A DNA stretch of 64,000 bases from Hydractinia symbiolongicarpus (lineage: Eukaryota; Cnidaria; Hydrozoa; Anthoathecata; Hydractiniidae): assembly GCF_029227915.1 (NCBI RefSeq), contig NC_079878.1, positions 25,197,501 through 25,261,500 of the forward strand. The letters are read 5' to 3'. Below are positions 24,939 through 42,700 of this stretch, one piece after another; the first letter of the stretch is position 1; each line of letters starts with the position of its first letter. The notes under the pieces were generated by a model. It was given only the letters and a program-made list of their open reading frames with translations, was not told the DNA's origin and did not search any database. The position numbers and the translations under genes were made by a program.

Positions 24939-26018
24939 AGGGTTCGTTGCACGTATGCAAATAGTATACAAGTACTTCTCCAAGTACTTGTACAAGCAGT
25001 TGTCCAAGTTTTTATACTTGCACAAGTTTTGTCGATTTCAAAAAAATGTGAGTTTTTGTGCGCTCATTTTAAATATGGTTTGCGAACAAGAAGACGTTGT
25101 TTAAATTCTGGCGCTACTGCTGGCAGTAAAAGTGAATACGGGTCAGTGCAAGAAAGAAAGCAACGCGTGCGACTATGGTTATTAGAGAGACAAACGAAAG
25201 GGGCTTGCAATAGAATCCTTTAGTGAGTTAAGATTAAATGACGCTGAACATTTCCGTTATTATCACTTTTCTCGGGTGTATATATTTTCTATATCAAGCA
25301 AGTTTTTCAAAATCATTCTACCAAACAATTGTTCTTGGGTTTCGCTTTCATTAGAACTCAGTTTTAGGTTTGCAACTGCGGAAGGCGTCTGCCGAGCCTC
25401 ATCCAATCGCTATAACGCTTTTAACATAACTTTGTCTGCAACAGATACATCTTGATTTTTTTGACACTAGATGACTTTTCTCGCTTTATGGTTGAGCGCC
25501 GGCGTAGGAGTTTCATCATCACCATATTCGGATCCACATTAATGTTGGATTCTGTGGCGCAAGGAGTAATCTAATCAAAAAAGAAGCTATCCATCTCCCA
25601 ATAAAAATGCCATGGGGGGGGGGGGGGGTATGGAAACCTCATCCGAACCTACTCCACTTTTCTTTGAAACTCGGACTTTCTGTTTTAATTAACCGTAATA
25701 CAATCCCAAACCGACCATTTTCTTTTGTATGTCTTTGACTGGCATTATAATGAAAAATTATAATGAAAACAACAATGAAAACGAAAGTCTAATATCATTG
25801 ATCGATTAAAATTCCGAACTTAATGGCAACCTATTGTTCATTTGCTATAGCGAAGGTCGATTTTTTAAAATCATTTTTAAAAAAATCAGAACTTGCACAA
25901 GTTCTTGTACAAGCCCATGCGCAAAGCATAATATTAGCTGTTACACATAGTATTGCATTGTACAAGTACTTGCACAAGCACTTGTATGTTATTTGCTTTT
26001 GCTACGTGTAACGAACCC
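24939..26018. mobile_element. Harbinger-like DNA transposon relic flanked by TTAA
   Basis: The left end agggttcgttgcacgtatgc (from 24,939) matches the right end, ...ctacgtgtaacgaaccc (to 26,018), as an inverted repeat of about 25 bases with an extra insertion. TTAA sits on both sides (24,935-24,938 and 26,019-26,022). Inside each end are several copies of an acaagtacttgtacaag-type palindrome. Decayed coding sequence near 25,110-25,270 on the plus strand reads VRLWLLERQTKGACNRIL then SELRLNDAEHFRYYH, which resembles the N-terminus of a PIF/Harbinger transposase. A 13-14 base G run lies at about 25,616-25,629. Confidence 0.6.
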
Positions 26019-26022
26019 TTAA

Positions 26023-27080
26023 CTTTCGATAGGATATAAACTTTAAAATAAAGTTTTGTTCATTGCATAATAAAACAATTTGTTGTACTGTTAGGATATT
26101 TGTTGGCTTAAAACTCATTTTGCCTCGTTCTCAGAAAAAATTTAGTCTGGATAAGTTTCGAGCCTCCAGCCTAGCTGCGCTGTCTCTATCTTTCTATCTT
26201 CTCAGGCTATTTTAAAGATTCCGCCTTCGCTGGCCGAAATCAAACACGTAATTAAGGCTTTGTTTTCATCAAAAACCGCAAACTTTTGTACTCCTGTTTC
26301 CACACGACGTAACATGTAATGAAGAACTTATTTCATATTTTTTGTCACATTCAACCGAATAGCAAAGCTTACCGGCCGATCACATGAAACCGGCCGTCCT
26401 GGCGGAACCGGATTAGGTTAGTTAGGCAGGCTGATGTATTTTTACGCCCGCAAAGCCTGGTTGGTATTTTATATTCTTTAAAAAAACATGATTTATGGCA
26501 AACTTTTCATAAATTTTCTAATAAAATGTATTTTACTTTTTATGAGAAATCTTTCGCCAGCGAGACCTCGGCAAATGTGATCAACCCAAGATATTCTAGG
26601 TTAGTCTCATGACGAAATTTTGAGAATTTTCCCGCATATTTGATTTTCATGCAGAGCCTCTCGCGCGTAAATACTACCTTTTTGCGCGTGTCGCAAATAT
26701 TTTTATGCGCGGAATATCTCATTTTAAAAAATGGAAGTCAAGAAGACATTTACTTAGATGAAATTGCGAGGTATTTCTAAAAAAATATTGAATAATTTTT
26801 GGGATAAATGTCAAAAAGTTCAAAAGTCATTACAAATAACTTATTTTATCTAAGTGAACAATTTTATGAAATATAATATATATTATAAAAATATATTACA
26901 TATTATAAAAAGTAAATAAACTAACAAAACGATAAAAAGTCAATATACTTACAGAACATTATGTGGATCGTAACTTTTCAAAAACATGAAGCGATCAAAT
27001 CTAATTAATTTGACGTAGATATAACAAAAAATGTACGTTGATCTGCACATATTTTTTCAAAAAAATTTTCATTTCATAAT
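26023..27080. other. Intergenic stretch downstream of TMEM41A
   Basis: No gene seen. The sequence holds short GC-containing palindromic motifs such as ccggccgatcacatgaaaccggccg around 26,372 (only partly symmetrical) and AT-rich filler. Confidence 0.35.
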
Positions 27081-27084
27081 AATA

Positions 27085-27090
27085 TTTATT
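27085..27090 (-). terminator. Polyadenylation signal of TMEM41A
   Basis: On the minus strand AATAAA starts 17 bases past the TMEM41A stop codon, the only well-placed canonical signal near the gene end. Confidence 0.45.
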
Positions 27091-27106
27091 TCTAACATCA
27101 TCTTGT

Positions 27107-32472
<5,366 letters not shown>

Positions 32473-33073
32473 ATTTTTCAAAATTCTAAAAACATGTTGA
32501 TGTCAATGTAAAAAAAATTGTCAAATTGGTATACAAATGAAATTGTTGAGAAGATAGTAAACTATACAATGCAGATTTGAAATTCCAAACAAAAGAAATA
32601 TCTTCCAAAAACATAGATGTTCATAATTTTTTTATAAAAATTAAATTTGGTATTTAAAAATAGAACTTAGGACAATTTGCTTAATTTTCCTTGTTTGATA
32701 AAATTCATGATCACGATATTAAAAATACACCAAATATTGTTTATTTAATGTTTAAATAATGTTTGAAAATATTATATCCAAAGAGACTCTATCCAAACAA
32801 AGGTTAGGCGTGAAATATTTTAAACGTTTTTGTAGTAACATAAATTTATATATGAATACATTTGTCAAGACTCAGCATAATTAGATATACAAAGAATAAA
32901 ATAATTTTCATATTCTAAAAACAGAGAATTATTAAATATACAAGTTTATAAAAACAATTTTGTAAAGCACAAAAAACTGACTGTGTTGCAAACAGACATG
33001 ACATTAATCTGATATTAGATTTTCTGATCTTTTGCTAATTTTTACGGAGTTGCATTCAATGTTAAACACCAAA

Positions 33074-33331
33074 TCAACTTTTATAAATATCTGGATTCTT
33101 CAAGTTGCGATCTAAAATTTGAACTTTCAGATCATCTACATCACTTGAAGATTTCTCCTTTAGTTTGCGCTCCTGTCTTGCATCTAGTGTACTAGGAGCT
33201 TGTATCTTTCCTCTTCTTCGATCAGAAAAGTGCCATTCAGTAAAACACCCAACAGTTCCAACAACAAGTGCAACTGGAAAGACAATGTATGGTGAATAAG
33301 TTCGAAGACCAGCTAAGATTAATGGCCACAT
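33074..33331 (-). CDS. SMIM12: SMIM12-like small integral membrane protein
   Basis: This 85-residue protein begins MWPLILAGLRTYSPYIVFPV, with one N-terminal membrane helix (about residues 14-32) followed by the W-rich junction CFTEWHFSDRRRGK and a charged tail. Length, the MWP start, the RTYxPYxxFPVAxVVG pattern and an EW after the helix match SMIM12. The molecular role of SMIM12 is not known. The whole coding region is in one exon. A strong acceptor (tttatag) lies 15 bases before the ATG. TMEM41A starts 600 bp downstream on the same strand. Confidence 0.9.
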   Translation of the reverse strand: MWPLILAGLRTYSPYIVFPVALVVGTVGCFTEWHFSDRRRGKIQAPSTLDARQERKLKEKSSSDVDDLKVQILDRNLKNPDIYKS

Positions 33332-33659
33332 ATTTGTATTATTGATCTATAAAGAAATATGGTGCAATAGTGTATACCTGATATAAAAATTAGAATACAT
33401 TCCATGGTAATGTGGGTCTTATTACAAGCTCATGAGCTTGTATTAAAACGCAAATGTGTCCTACAAGAATGGAAGTTTTTGCCTTTCTGAGCACCGACAT
33501 GGGAGTAGTCGTGAGTTCGAATCTCATCTTGGTAACTATTATTTCTTTCTTTTCTTTTTTTTACTAACTCGTAACTAACTATGTCCGAAATAATCAATTG
33601 CAACAATAAACTTCATACCTAAACTCTCTAAGTACTTGGAAGTCATCTATATGACGTTT

Positions 33660-34015
33660 CAAGCCAAAATTGGTATTTGTTTTCGACAAAATTTGGCACA
33701 GTTAACAAAAACATATGCTGAACATAATAGTGACATCATAATTTTGATTTTTGTAACTTAAATGTCATTTTAGGGCAAAATTGGTCCAAAAATTAAAACT
33801 ATTTTAGACAAAACTTGGCAAAGTTAACCAAAAAAGTATGCCGAACATGATGGTGACATTAAAATTTTACCTTAATGTCATTTTAGGCCAAAATTACTCC
33901 GAAAAATAAAACTACTTTATTTTCGACAAAATTTGGCACAGTTAACAAAAAAACTATGCTGAACATAAAGGTGACATCAAAATTTTGATTTGTTGTCACC
34001 TAAATGCTGTTTAAG
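33660..34015. repeat. Three-copy tandem repeat, period about 120 bases
   Basis: The phrase gacaaaatttggcacagtta recurs at 33,685, 33,807 (two changes) and 33,925. It is followed each time by a similar ...tatgctgaacat..gtgacatc..aaaatttt segment. Confidence 0.85.
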
Positions 34016-36084
34016 CTCGTAAACGTTTCAACCGAGCGACTTTTAACTATGAATGATAGGCTGTATTTTTTGTTAGCAGAAATTGTAGAATTGTGGATGT
34101 TTTTTTAATAGCGAGATAGTTTATGCAGCACCTGCATATTGTTTATTTTTTAAAAAGATAAGATTAGTGTTCACAAGCCTTATTTAACTAACTGGTAAAG
34201 TAAAGGTGTTTCCACTAAAGTTTTCAAAAGTGAATATAGACAGAATGAAAGTCTTCCTAAATGCTTGAAAGTAGTCTGTGAAAAATAAAATTTCCACAAC
34301 AATACGTAAGAGAAAAACAAAGACACTCCACTATATATAAATAATTTCGTTCTCGCTTTCTTCTTTCTGTCAGTCAGTTTACCCCAGACTGACCCAACAA
34401 AAATTTTGATAGACAGCTTTTTGTAAACTTTATTCGCTAGGTTATTTGCGTATATCATACGTCTTGTTCTTGGATTTGTAACCTAACCTGGCCATAAATG
34501 ATGTATATACAATTGCAATTACACATTTGTAAAATTTGTTAAGTCACAGTCATATATATCACACAAAAATCAATTTCACGTCTAACATATTTAAGTCAAC
34601 TCTTGGGTGTAGTTGAGCGATTGCTGTGCTTGCATGACTGAATTTTTGATAGTATTACCAACTGTCCATTCCAAAACAGGTCTTCGGTGATACACAACTC
34701 ATTTTGTCAAATTCAATTTTAATAAATCTAAAAAAATGATTGTATAAATCACTTTTTTTGATTCAGCTTGTTAAATTCAAATATTATTTTGAGAGGTGAG
34801 ATTTGTTAAACTCAAAAAATCCCCAGATCCAATTCTGCTCTGGAATATTGATTAAGCTGGATTTTAATAAGTCACATTTTTTGGATTTTTGTCTTTTCCG
34901 AAATGACAGTGAAAATATAAGAATAAATTCTATCCAGGCTGGTCATTAATTACAGGGGCTATTGTTTTGGCATGGGGAACATAAGAAGAGCAAGTTCCAC
35001 CAAAGTTCAGGGCTTGGGATTTACACCCATGGTACAAAAAAATTATGATTAAAGTCATTAATTAAACTTTGTAACTACTGGCGGAACAAACAATATTTAA
35101 TGTAAATTAAAAAGCTGAAGCACTAAGGATGGATTATGAAATACATAGATATTCGCAGCATTTCTTTAACAAATGACATATAACACACATTTAAGACTTA
35201 ATGTGATCAATGTTTTTCAAAAACACCCAATACCTACAACCTTACTTAACTTATTCGCTTTATTTTTTTCTCTCAATAACGATTTCCTCCCTTTCTCTAA
35301 AACACAATTCTAGAAATCAATTTTTCTTTCGTGTTGAATGTTATTTTAATCTATTTATATATATCTTTGCAATCAAGTTGAGCATATTGAAGTGATTTGC
35401 TTCTGGTAATAGAGCAGTATCGCAGGTATATATCATTTTAGGTGTTATTGACATGTATTTCCCAACCTAATACCCAAGACTAAATTAATAAAAGCTGTTA
35501 AAAACAGTGAAAAATGTTAAAATTAAGTTTGAATGATATTCTTCTTTCTTTTATTTTCTTATATTCGCTACTTTCAAACAACAGGTGGCCACAAAAATGT
35601 AAAAAAATTTAAAAAATACAATAATATGGCATATAAAACTTTGTCCTCCCCATTACTGCCACTCTTTATATCATACACACTATGGTTGCATTGGTAAGAT
35701 GAAAATGAATAATATATATATTTATAAAAACTGCCAAGAAAACTTTACATATAAAAGATCTAAAATCTTACTTGGTAAGATCTCTCTAAATTAAAAGAAC
35801 TGTATTTTTGTGTATTATTAACTATACGGTTTTTTTCGTACATGAAAAAGATTTAAGTTAACAAAAAGGGTTGCAAAGTCTTTTTAAATCATTCTCTGAC
35901 TTCATATTTTGCTATTTTTTAATTTCGATAATTTTAGAAAGCTATCACAGACATAAGTAAATTAGGGATAGTCTCCATGATCACCATTTAACACCATTAT
36001 TATTATTATGTTTATCACACGCACCGATTTCTAAAGAAATTTTATCAAATTATTTAAAATATCTACATACATCGATCTAATGCA
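34016..36084. other. Intergenic stretch, nothing recognised
   Basis: AT-rich with no convincing gene. The minus-strand frame at 34,180-34,458 begins with an ATG but has no recognisable domain or splice context. Confidence 0.4.
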
Positions 36085-36290
36085 ATGTTTTAGCTTCATA
36101 TGATCGTGTTTTGATGGTTTATAAACGATCTACAGTGATGTTTTAGCTTCATATGATTGTGTTTTGATGGTTTTTAAAAGATCTACGGCGATGTTTTAAC
36201 ATCATACGATCATGTTTTGATGGTTTTTAAACAATTTACAGCGAGGTTTTAGCTTCCAACAATCGTATTTTGATGGTTTTTAAATGGCTT
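36085..36290. repeat. 53-base tandem repeat, four copies
   Basis: Units starting atgttttagcttcatatgat and ending in tggtttttaaa..gatctac begin at about 36,085, 36,138, 36,191 and 36,244. Divergence rises toward the last copy. Confidence 0.85.
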
Positions 36291-36691
36291 TCTATCTAAG
36301 GGTCCTGAGAACTAGTTTAAATTGGTGAATGGGAAGTTTCAATTAAACAAGGTGTGCAAGTTGTCATCAAATATTGAATAGGTATAATGACGCATATTTA
36401 TGGCTGGATAGTTGATCCCAAGGCTAAACTTTTAGAATTTACTCTTCAAAAATCAAAATTGGCATTTTCTACGAACTTTTGTGAATAAACCATTGACGAA
36501 TTATTGTCACATGCCATTCTTCTCTGCAAGATAACACACCATTGAAAACTAACTAGATTTTGTAGATGGGTGGGTCATTTTTATTTTTCGCAGGAATTTA
36601 ATGAATTCTGGGAATGACCTAAATTATTCGTTTTGCGGGAATTAAGTTTGGTGAAAAGTTATTAAACTCGCAGGATAGGTCAGCTTATTAA

Positions 36692-37556
36692 AGAGGGTGC
36701 CGATAAGCCGCACACGCCCCATATATACAGGTGAGTTCAGGCGACTTTTCAAATAAAGTTGGCGGTTGTCCCCCGAAACCGCACGCACTTTCCCGAACTG
36801 GCACCAAAAATTCTCGATATGCAATTCCTTGTAACAAACCATGCGGACAATGGCTGGGAAGAAGGCGTCTGAAGAGAAAAGAGTTAATAAAGTTTATGTG
36901 TAAGTTATTTATAAAGTAAACTTTTTCAAAAACCATCAAAAACAGTTCTTCTAACAACTTTGCTACCACATTCGACGATTCGGTTTGTAGTCATAACAAA
37001 TTTTTTGGAGGTGAAAAGTTTCCGTCTTTTAGGTGAAGAGAGTGCAGAGCTAGACACATTTTGGAGTTTTAAGAACAATGTTAGAAAGTTTGAGCAAAGA
37101 TAATATTTTGGAGCAAAATCTAGATAGCGAAGCATCATTTCCAGACATATTTTTATTATGGTTACCTTTCGTTAGCTAATTATTCTTCCATTTCCACATT
37201 TTTTAGCATTCTTCTCACTACGAACTAGGTTTGTTCTCACCCTGCGAAATTTTAAAAATGGCGGATGTAGCACAAATGTGATTCGTCAATAAGCAAAATG
37301 TCAATCATCACTACGGCAACAAAGCTGCATAGAATCGCTGAATAGTAAGTTTATTTTAGTTTTTATAGTTTTAGCTTTTATAGTTTTAGCTAGCTAGATA
37401 TATTATATAGTGACTGTTTTTTGTTTTGTTTTTTTCGGGCGTTGTTCCGGACTATGCAGGTTTTTTCGGGCAAATACTTGAATTTTTTCAAAACTCCAAA
37501 CTCGCCCAAAAACACCCGCACTTATTAATGCGTATGTGGCTTATTTGGCACCCTCT
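36692..37556. mobile_element. Non-autonomous DNA element with 27-base inverted ends
   Basis: The left end agagggtgccgataagccgc continues acacgc and pairs with the right end, whose complement starts agagggtgccaaataagcc and continues acatacgc. The 865 bp between the ends contain no transposase, so this is a MITE or deletion derivative. I could not identify a clear target-site duplication, so the superfamily is undecided. Confidence 0.65.
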
Positions 37557-39528
37557 CGTATCATGTAGCAATGAAACCATCAGTCATGCAGCCACTTAAT
37601 AATTAATTTGTGACTTCCGCCCTATGCTTCTGAAGCGGTGCCCTATCAACAGCATTCTAGCATACGCCTCATATTGAATTACTAGTTATAGCAAATGTTA
37701 CCATCATTAGTAAAACATCTCCATGTAACATTAACTACACTGACACTGTCAACTTTGCAAAGAAGTGGTTCAAGAGATATGTGAATGCGTTCCTTTTAGC
37801 AATCCAACTAGCTAGATTTAGAAAAAAACATTGCAGAATATAACTTCCCCTAGAACAAATATATACTTAAAAAACAGAACACATAAGCAAGCTAAATCTG
37901 GCTAGTTTTTCTTCGCATGGAGATAGCTGAACTGCCATCTTTGAATTTTGCGTTACATCATGCATTCTCAGCATTTTTTAAGCGCAGTGGCTATTTATAC
38001 GTAACCGACTTTATTATTTTTCCGTGATTTCCCTTGCTAACTTCATCAAGGCAAAATGTCCAGGGGAAAGACTTGTTAACTGCGCGAAAAGCCATTGTGA
38101 CCAATTTGTTAGCCGGTTTTTTTAGCTGTAACTTTTAAGGTGAAATTTGGTCGCTTGGGTGATCCGAGTGGACAAGCGACAATCAATTCTTCATATATCA
38201 TAGCAAAGTTAAATGACCGACAAAAGAAATCAATATTGCGTACGGCGTAAATGGTGCGAAAAATCAGATGTCACATTTCTTCGTGGTTCCCTCGTAATCT
38301 TATACAACAACATTTGTATACAAAGCTGGGCGAAGGGTTTTGACACTCAAAAAAGAAAGACAGACACAAGCCCTAATAAGTAGTGATCGTTTCACCTTTA
38401 CGCCGGAAACGACACCAATATTTTTGTACTTAACTGAACTGGTAAATACGACAAAAGCTTTCGTGATGCAAATCGTGAAATATTTTTTTTAAAATCGATC
38501 TAATAATATGTAGTATCTCACGATATTAGACACAAAAAATATTATTCGCGCAAAAAAATTTAAAAGTTTCTTTGCAGAAGCTACTTTTTGAATTCGAAAT
38601 ATTTTTCACTTCTTCCTATTTAGTTCCTTAGTTTAGAAATTGAATTTTCCAAATTTCTGCCCAATTTGCGCATCGTGTGTCTTTTCTGAAATCGGAAAAG
38701 CGATATCTTCGCCTGAGAAGACTTGAGAACGCGGTTGTTAAGATTTTTATCTTTAGTACGATAATACGATTTTCAATAAAGTTAAAAGAAAAAACAAACA
38801 AGAAAATCATTTTTAAATCAAAATCAAAAGATACTGACTCACTTCGTGTATAAATTCTAAGAACTTTTTAGCAACCTCCTTTCCAAGGCTATTTTTATAT
38901 TTTTTAATATTCGAATGGCGCAAAGAAATCATTTTTTCGCGCCGTCCTCACGGACACAGAATTCTGTGTACGTCACGGCTGTTACCCATATATGTCACGT
39001 CACGACTGTTACTTATATATGCAAAAGTAGCTCGCTTACATAATCTGCACAGTGCACATTACAAATAGCAAATGCAACACAGCACTCGTCCATACTGAAA
39101 TCTGAACCCTTTAGTGGTCAATTATAATAAACAATTTTAATAAAAAAAACGAAAAATTGCCCTGGGAAGGAGGTTGAACATTTTTAAACTCGAAGCATAA
39201 GTGATGGAACGGAATATGCACACGCGAGTAAAAATGAGTTTGATTTTTGCTCTAGTTTTTAGTTATTATACAAAATGGAGAAACCTTTATTTCACTTTTG
39301 ACGAATTAAAAGTTTCAATTATCAGTTGATATATTTATATCTACCCCTAATTTTCGCGAAATTTGAAGGATAGACTTTTTACGGTTCTGTTTTTTTCCGC
39401 TGCGCACCTAAACCATAGTCAATAATTGAATATGCTATGTATCTGCAACTAAAGAAAAATGGTTGCTAACATAGGATAAGGTTGAAACTTAATAAATAGG
39501 TGTTTAAAAAACTTTAACAAACATACAA
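37557..39528. other. Intergenic stretch upstream of the 39.7 kb gene
   Basis: No gene seen. The phrase ccctgggaaggaggttg near 39,160 recurs near 40,455, which suggests an interspersed repeat. Confidence 0.35.
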
Positions 39529-39645
39529 ACTCGTTCCCAGCGCCTCTTAATTTTTTTTTATTGGGAAGCGCTGGGAACGAATTTGACAAATGCAGCTACA
39601 AAATAAAATTAGGAAAAAAAATAAACCGTACGTGAAAGTCACGTA
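39529..39645. repeat. Two adjacent hairpins
   Basis: Inverted copies of cgttcccagcgc and gcgctgggaacg flank a T-rich loop (about 39,533-39,580). A second hairpin, cgtacgtga-aag-tcacgtacg, lies at about 39,628-39,648. The first resembles a short foldback element. Both sit just before the gene starting at 39,705. Confidence 0.55.
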
Positions 39646-39704
39646 CGCATAAAACAAAATATGACAGTTCTGTGTCACGTATCAATAGCCGTTTTGGAAA
39701 CAAA

Positions 39705-42700
39705 ATGGCCGATGCTGAGCATCATGTGCTTGACCTTGCTTCCCCAGTACTTATCAGCGATCGCCCAAACGAATCTAAACCAAAGACTGGTCGAGGACGA
39801 AAAAGGAAATACGTTGAGAAGTATGCGTCAGTCGAGTATATTCTTCGTAAAACCATAAAGTTGGATACACTGGTTCATAAAAGGTGGCAAGAACTGCGGG
39901 GTGAACTTTCACATAATGAATTTGCTACAAAGCTAATGGACTTGTTTGAATCAACTAAAACGCCCTGTGATTGTCAAAGACATTCGTGAGTGTCTTAAGT
40001 TAATAATTTATACATAGATGATTGTTCATCCTAGCTCTACTACGCCTAGCTGCTTCTTCAGAATATTATTAGGCTGTCATTAAAAATATGTTGTGTTTGC
40101 GTCCTTGGATTGACTCACTTTTGGTAATAAAAACCCGATTCAGTAAATCGAAAAAAAAACGAAAAATTTTTTTTTTCGGCAGAACTAATTTATGCAAAAT
40201 TGACAAAAACTCACGAAAATTAATTTCCGTAAAAATTAATCCTTTAGGGTACTCCTGTGGCTACTGACAGTTTACAGGGCGGCAAAAAAATGGTTTACAA
40301 ACGATGTTAAGTGGCTCTATACTGTTTTGGCCCTGGGAACAAATTTGCCTGCTCCAATCTGAAAATCCCGGGAAAAAATGCCCGACTTATTTTTACGGGG
40401 TCTTCAGGACGTGAACATAACATATTTTTGATGGTAGCCTTAAGGTGTCGAATAACCCTGGGAAGGAGGTTGGACGGCTTTAGTAAAAATAAATGTTCCA
40501 TTCTTCATAAGCTTATACAGGTCGGTGTTTTAAATGCTAACACAAGCATATTATCATAAAATAAAGCAATAAACTTTTTCTGCGTAACTAAACCTCTTCT
40601 TTCATCCCCTAATACCAAACCAAATACTTTTAAACGTGACTAGTGCACACCGGTTCTTTAAGCTCAAATTCACTTAAAGAACAGGTAAATTTAAAAATGG
40701 CATGTGCGCAATGATATTTATGAAATTGAATGATATTTGTTAACTGAATGAAGTATCAGAGACCTTCTGGATCTCAACAATGCAGTTTTTTGCCAAATAA
40801 TCAACATGAATGGCATATAAGAGCTAACGGTGCTTTAAGCTGAAAGTGTTCTGAAGCTTAAAGTGCCAGGTTTTTTGCAGAAAAGTTAGTGCTGGTTTTT
40901 TGGCAGTGATACTTAGAGAACTGGTGCTGGTGCTTGTTTCTTTATGTAAGATACTCATTAGACTTAGAGTGCCGTTTTTTTTATAGGAGACAAGGTTACC
41001 TTAGAGCACTGTTTTTTTCGTAAGAGACAGTGGGCTTAGAGGTTTTTTCGTGAGACTCGACTTAAGGCACCATTTTTTTCAGAAATACTTAGAGTGCTGG
41101 GTTTTTTCGTGTGATTGTGGAAGGTTAAGAGCTGACATTCAGTTTGTATGCAAGCGTTGCAAAGATGAGATTATAGAGAATAAAGTATTTCCAGCTTCAA
41201 TGATCAGTGGCTCACTAGAGATAGTTGAGAACTTCTGTTACTTAGGTGATATATTGGGCATATAGATATATTTGGAAGGGGGTGTTGGAAGAAGTGTTAC
41301 TTGCAGGATAGGTTCTGCTTGGAAAAAGTTCAGAGAGTTACTTCCTTTGTTGACTAGCAGAGCCCTGTCAATTGAGGTAAAAGGTAGGTTGTATGATGCC
41401 TGTGTAATAAGTGTTATGTTGTACGGTAGTGAGACATGGGCAGTGAAGCAGGAAGAGCTTGACCGTATAGAAAGGAATGATATGAGAATGGTTAGGTGGA
41501 TGTGTAACGCCAGTCTGAGAGACAGAAAGAGTTAAGATGAGCTAAGAAGCAGGCTAAGTATCCGTAGAATTAAAGATGTTATCCAGATAAGAAGATTGAA
41601 TTGGCTTGGGCACTTGGAAAGAATGGAGGGGGATAATTGGGTAAGAAAGTGTAGAGACTTGATAGTTCCTGAGGCAAAGCCCAGAGTCAGACCGAGGAGG
41701 TTATAAGGACAGACTTGATACAGCGGAAGTTGAGTTTATAGATCTAACACAGTTTAGATCAGATTAGAAGAGGGTCATTAATATACCCCGTCCAACCCAT
41801 GCTAGCATGGAAAACGGACGTTAAGCCGAGAATGATGATGATGATGATGAAAAAATACAATTCATCCCATTTAAAAAATTCGGTTTATTTTTTTGGCAGT
41901 GCTAATAGTGAGGCTAAGATATATGAGTCTATTTACTGTGATAATTGTTATACTCTTAGATCTGTTTCAAAAGCTACACAGAGCAGCATTTTGGTGCAAG
42001 CATCTTCTTACTGTGATGAAGACATGCCTGATTCACCACTGACTTCTCCAAATCCTCTTCAATCTCTGACAACGTAAGTTTAATTTTTGCAAAACTTACT
42101 AAACTTTACTTCCTTAGTCAACCTAAATTTTTCTGACATTTAATAATCTTTATTATACATTGTGCTGCTTCTTATTCCTTGTTTATTTATCATTCTTTGT
42201 GGATGTCGAGAATTATTGTAGCACCATTCAAGATACCATAAGGTATACATAAGGTATCATACAAAAAGTTACAAAGTATATATTTATGTAAAAAATAAAT
42301 AAATAACAAAAAGGGAAGAAAAAAGAAGAGCAATAGTAACGATAACGTAACTTTACATTCTATCACATGTTTATAATCTTAGAAGTTGTGATGAGACTTC
42401 AATAAATATCTTCAGAAATCATACCGAGAATGAGAATAAAAAAGAAGATGCACTGGCTGCAGATGGAGACGAACAAAGTACTGAAAATCTGTTTATACTA
42501 TTGATAGAAGAAAGTGGAATGAAAAAGGAGAATACAGTTTCCAATGAAGATAAAATCAATAAAGTAAGCAGTGCAGAAGAGGAAGGTGGGGAAAAGGTTT
42601 TTATGAATGAAAAAGCAAAAGAATCCTACCTAAGGTATGTCTCATATATAATTACTTCAAGAAGAAACATTTTGACGTCGGAAAATGTGAGAGAAGTTTG

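Noticed and set aside
33500-33540. tRNA-like T arm (gtgag-ttcgaat-ctcat)
   Set aside because: The five-pair stem and seven-base loop are good, but no matching acceptor stem, D arm or anticodon arm could be found upstream. At best it is a tRNA-derived SINE fragment.
34180-34458. 92-residue minus-strand open frame starting with ATG
   Set aside because: No domain, no splice context, and composition typical of AT-rich DNA. It may be real but cannot be supported.
36085-36290. Regular repeats considered as a CRISPR-like array
   Set aside because: Units are contiguous without unique spacers, and the sequence is clearly eukaryotic.
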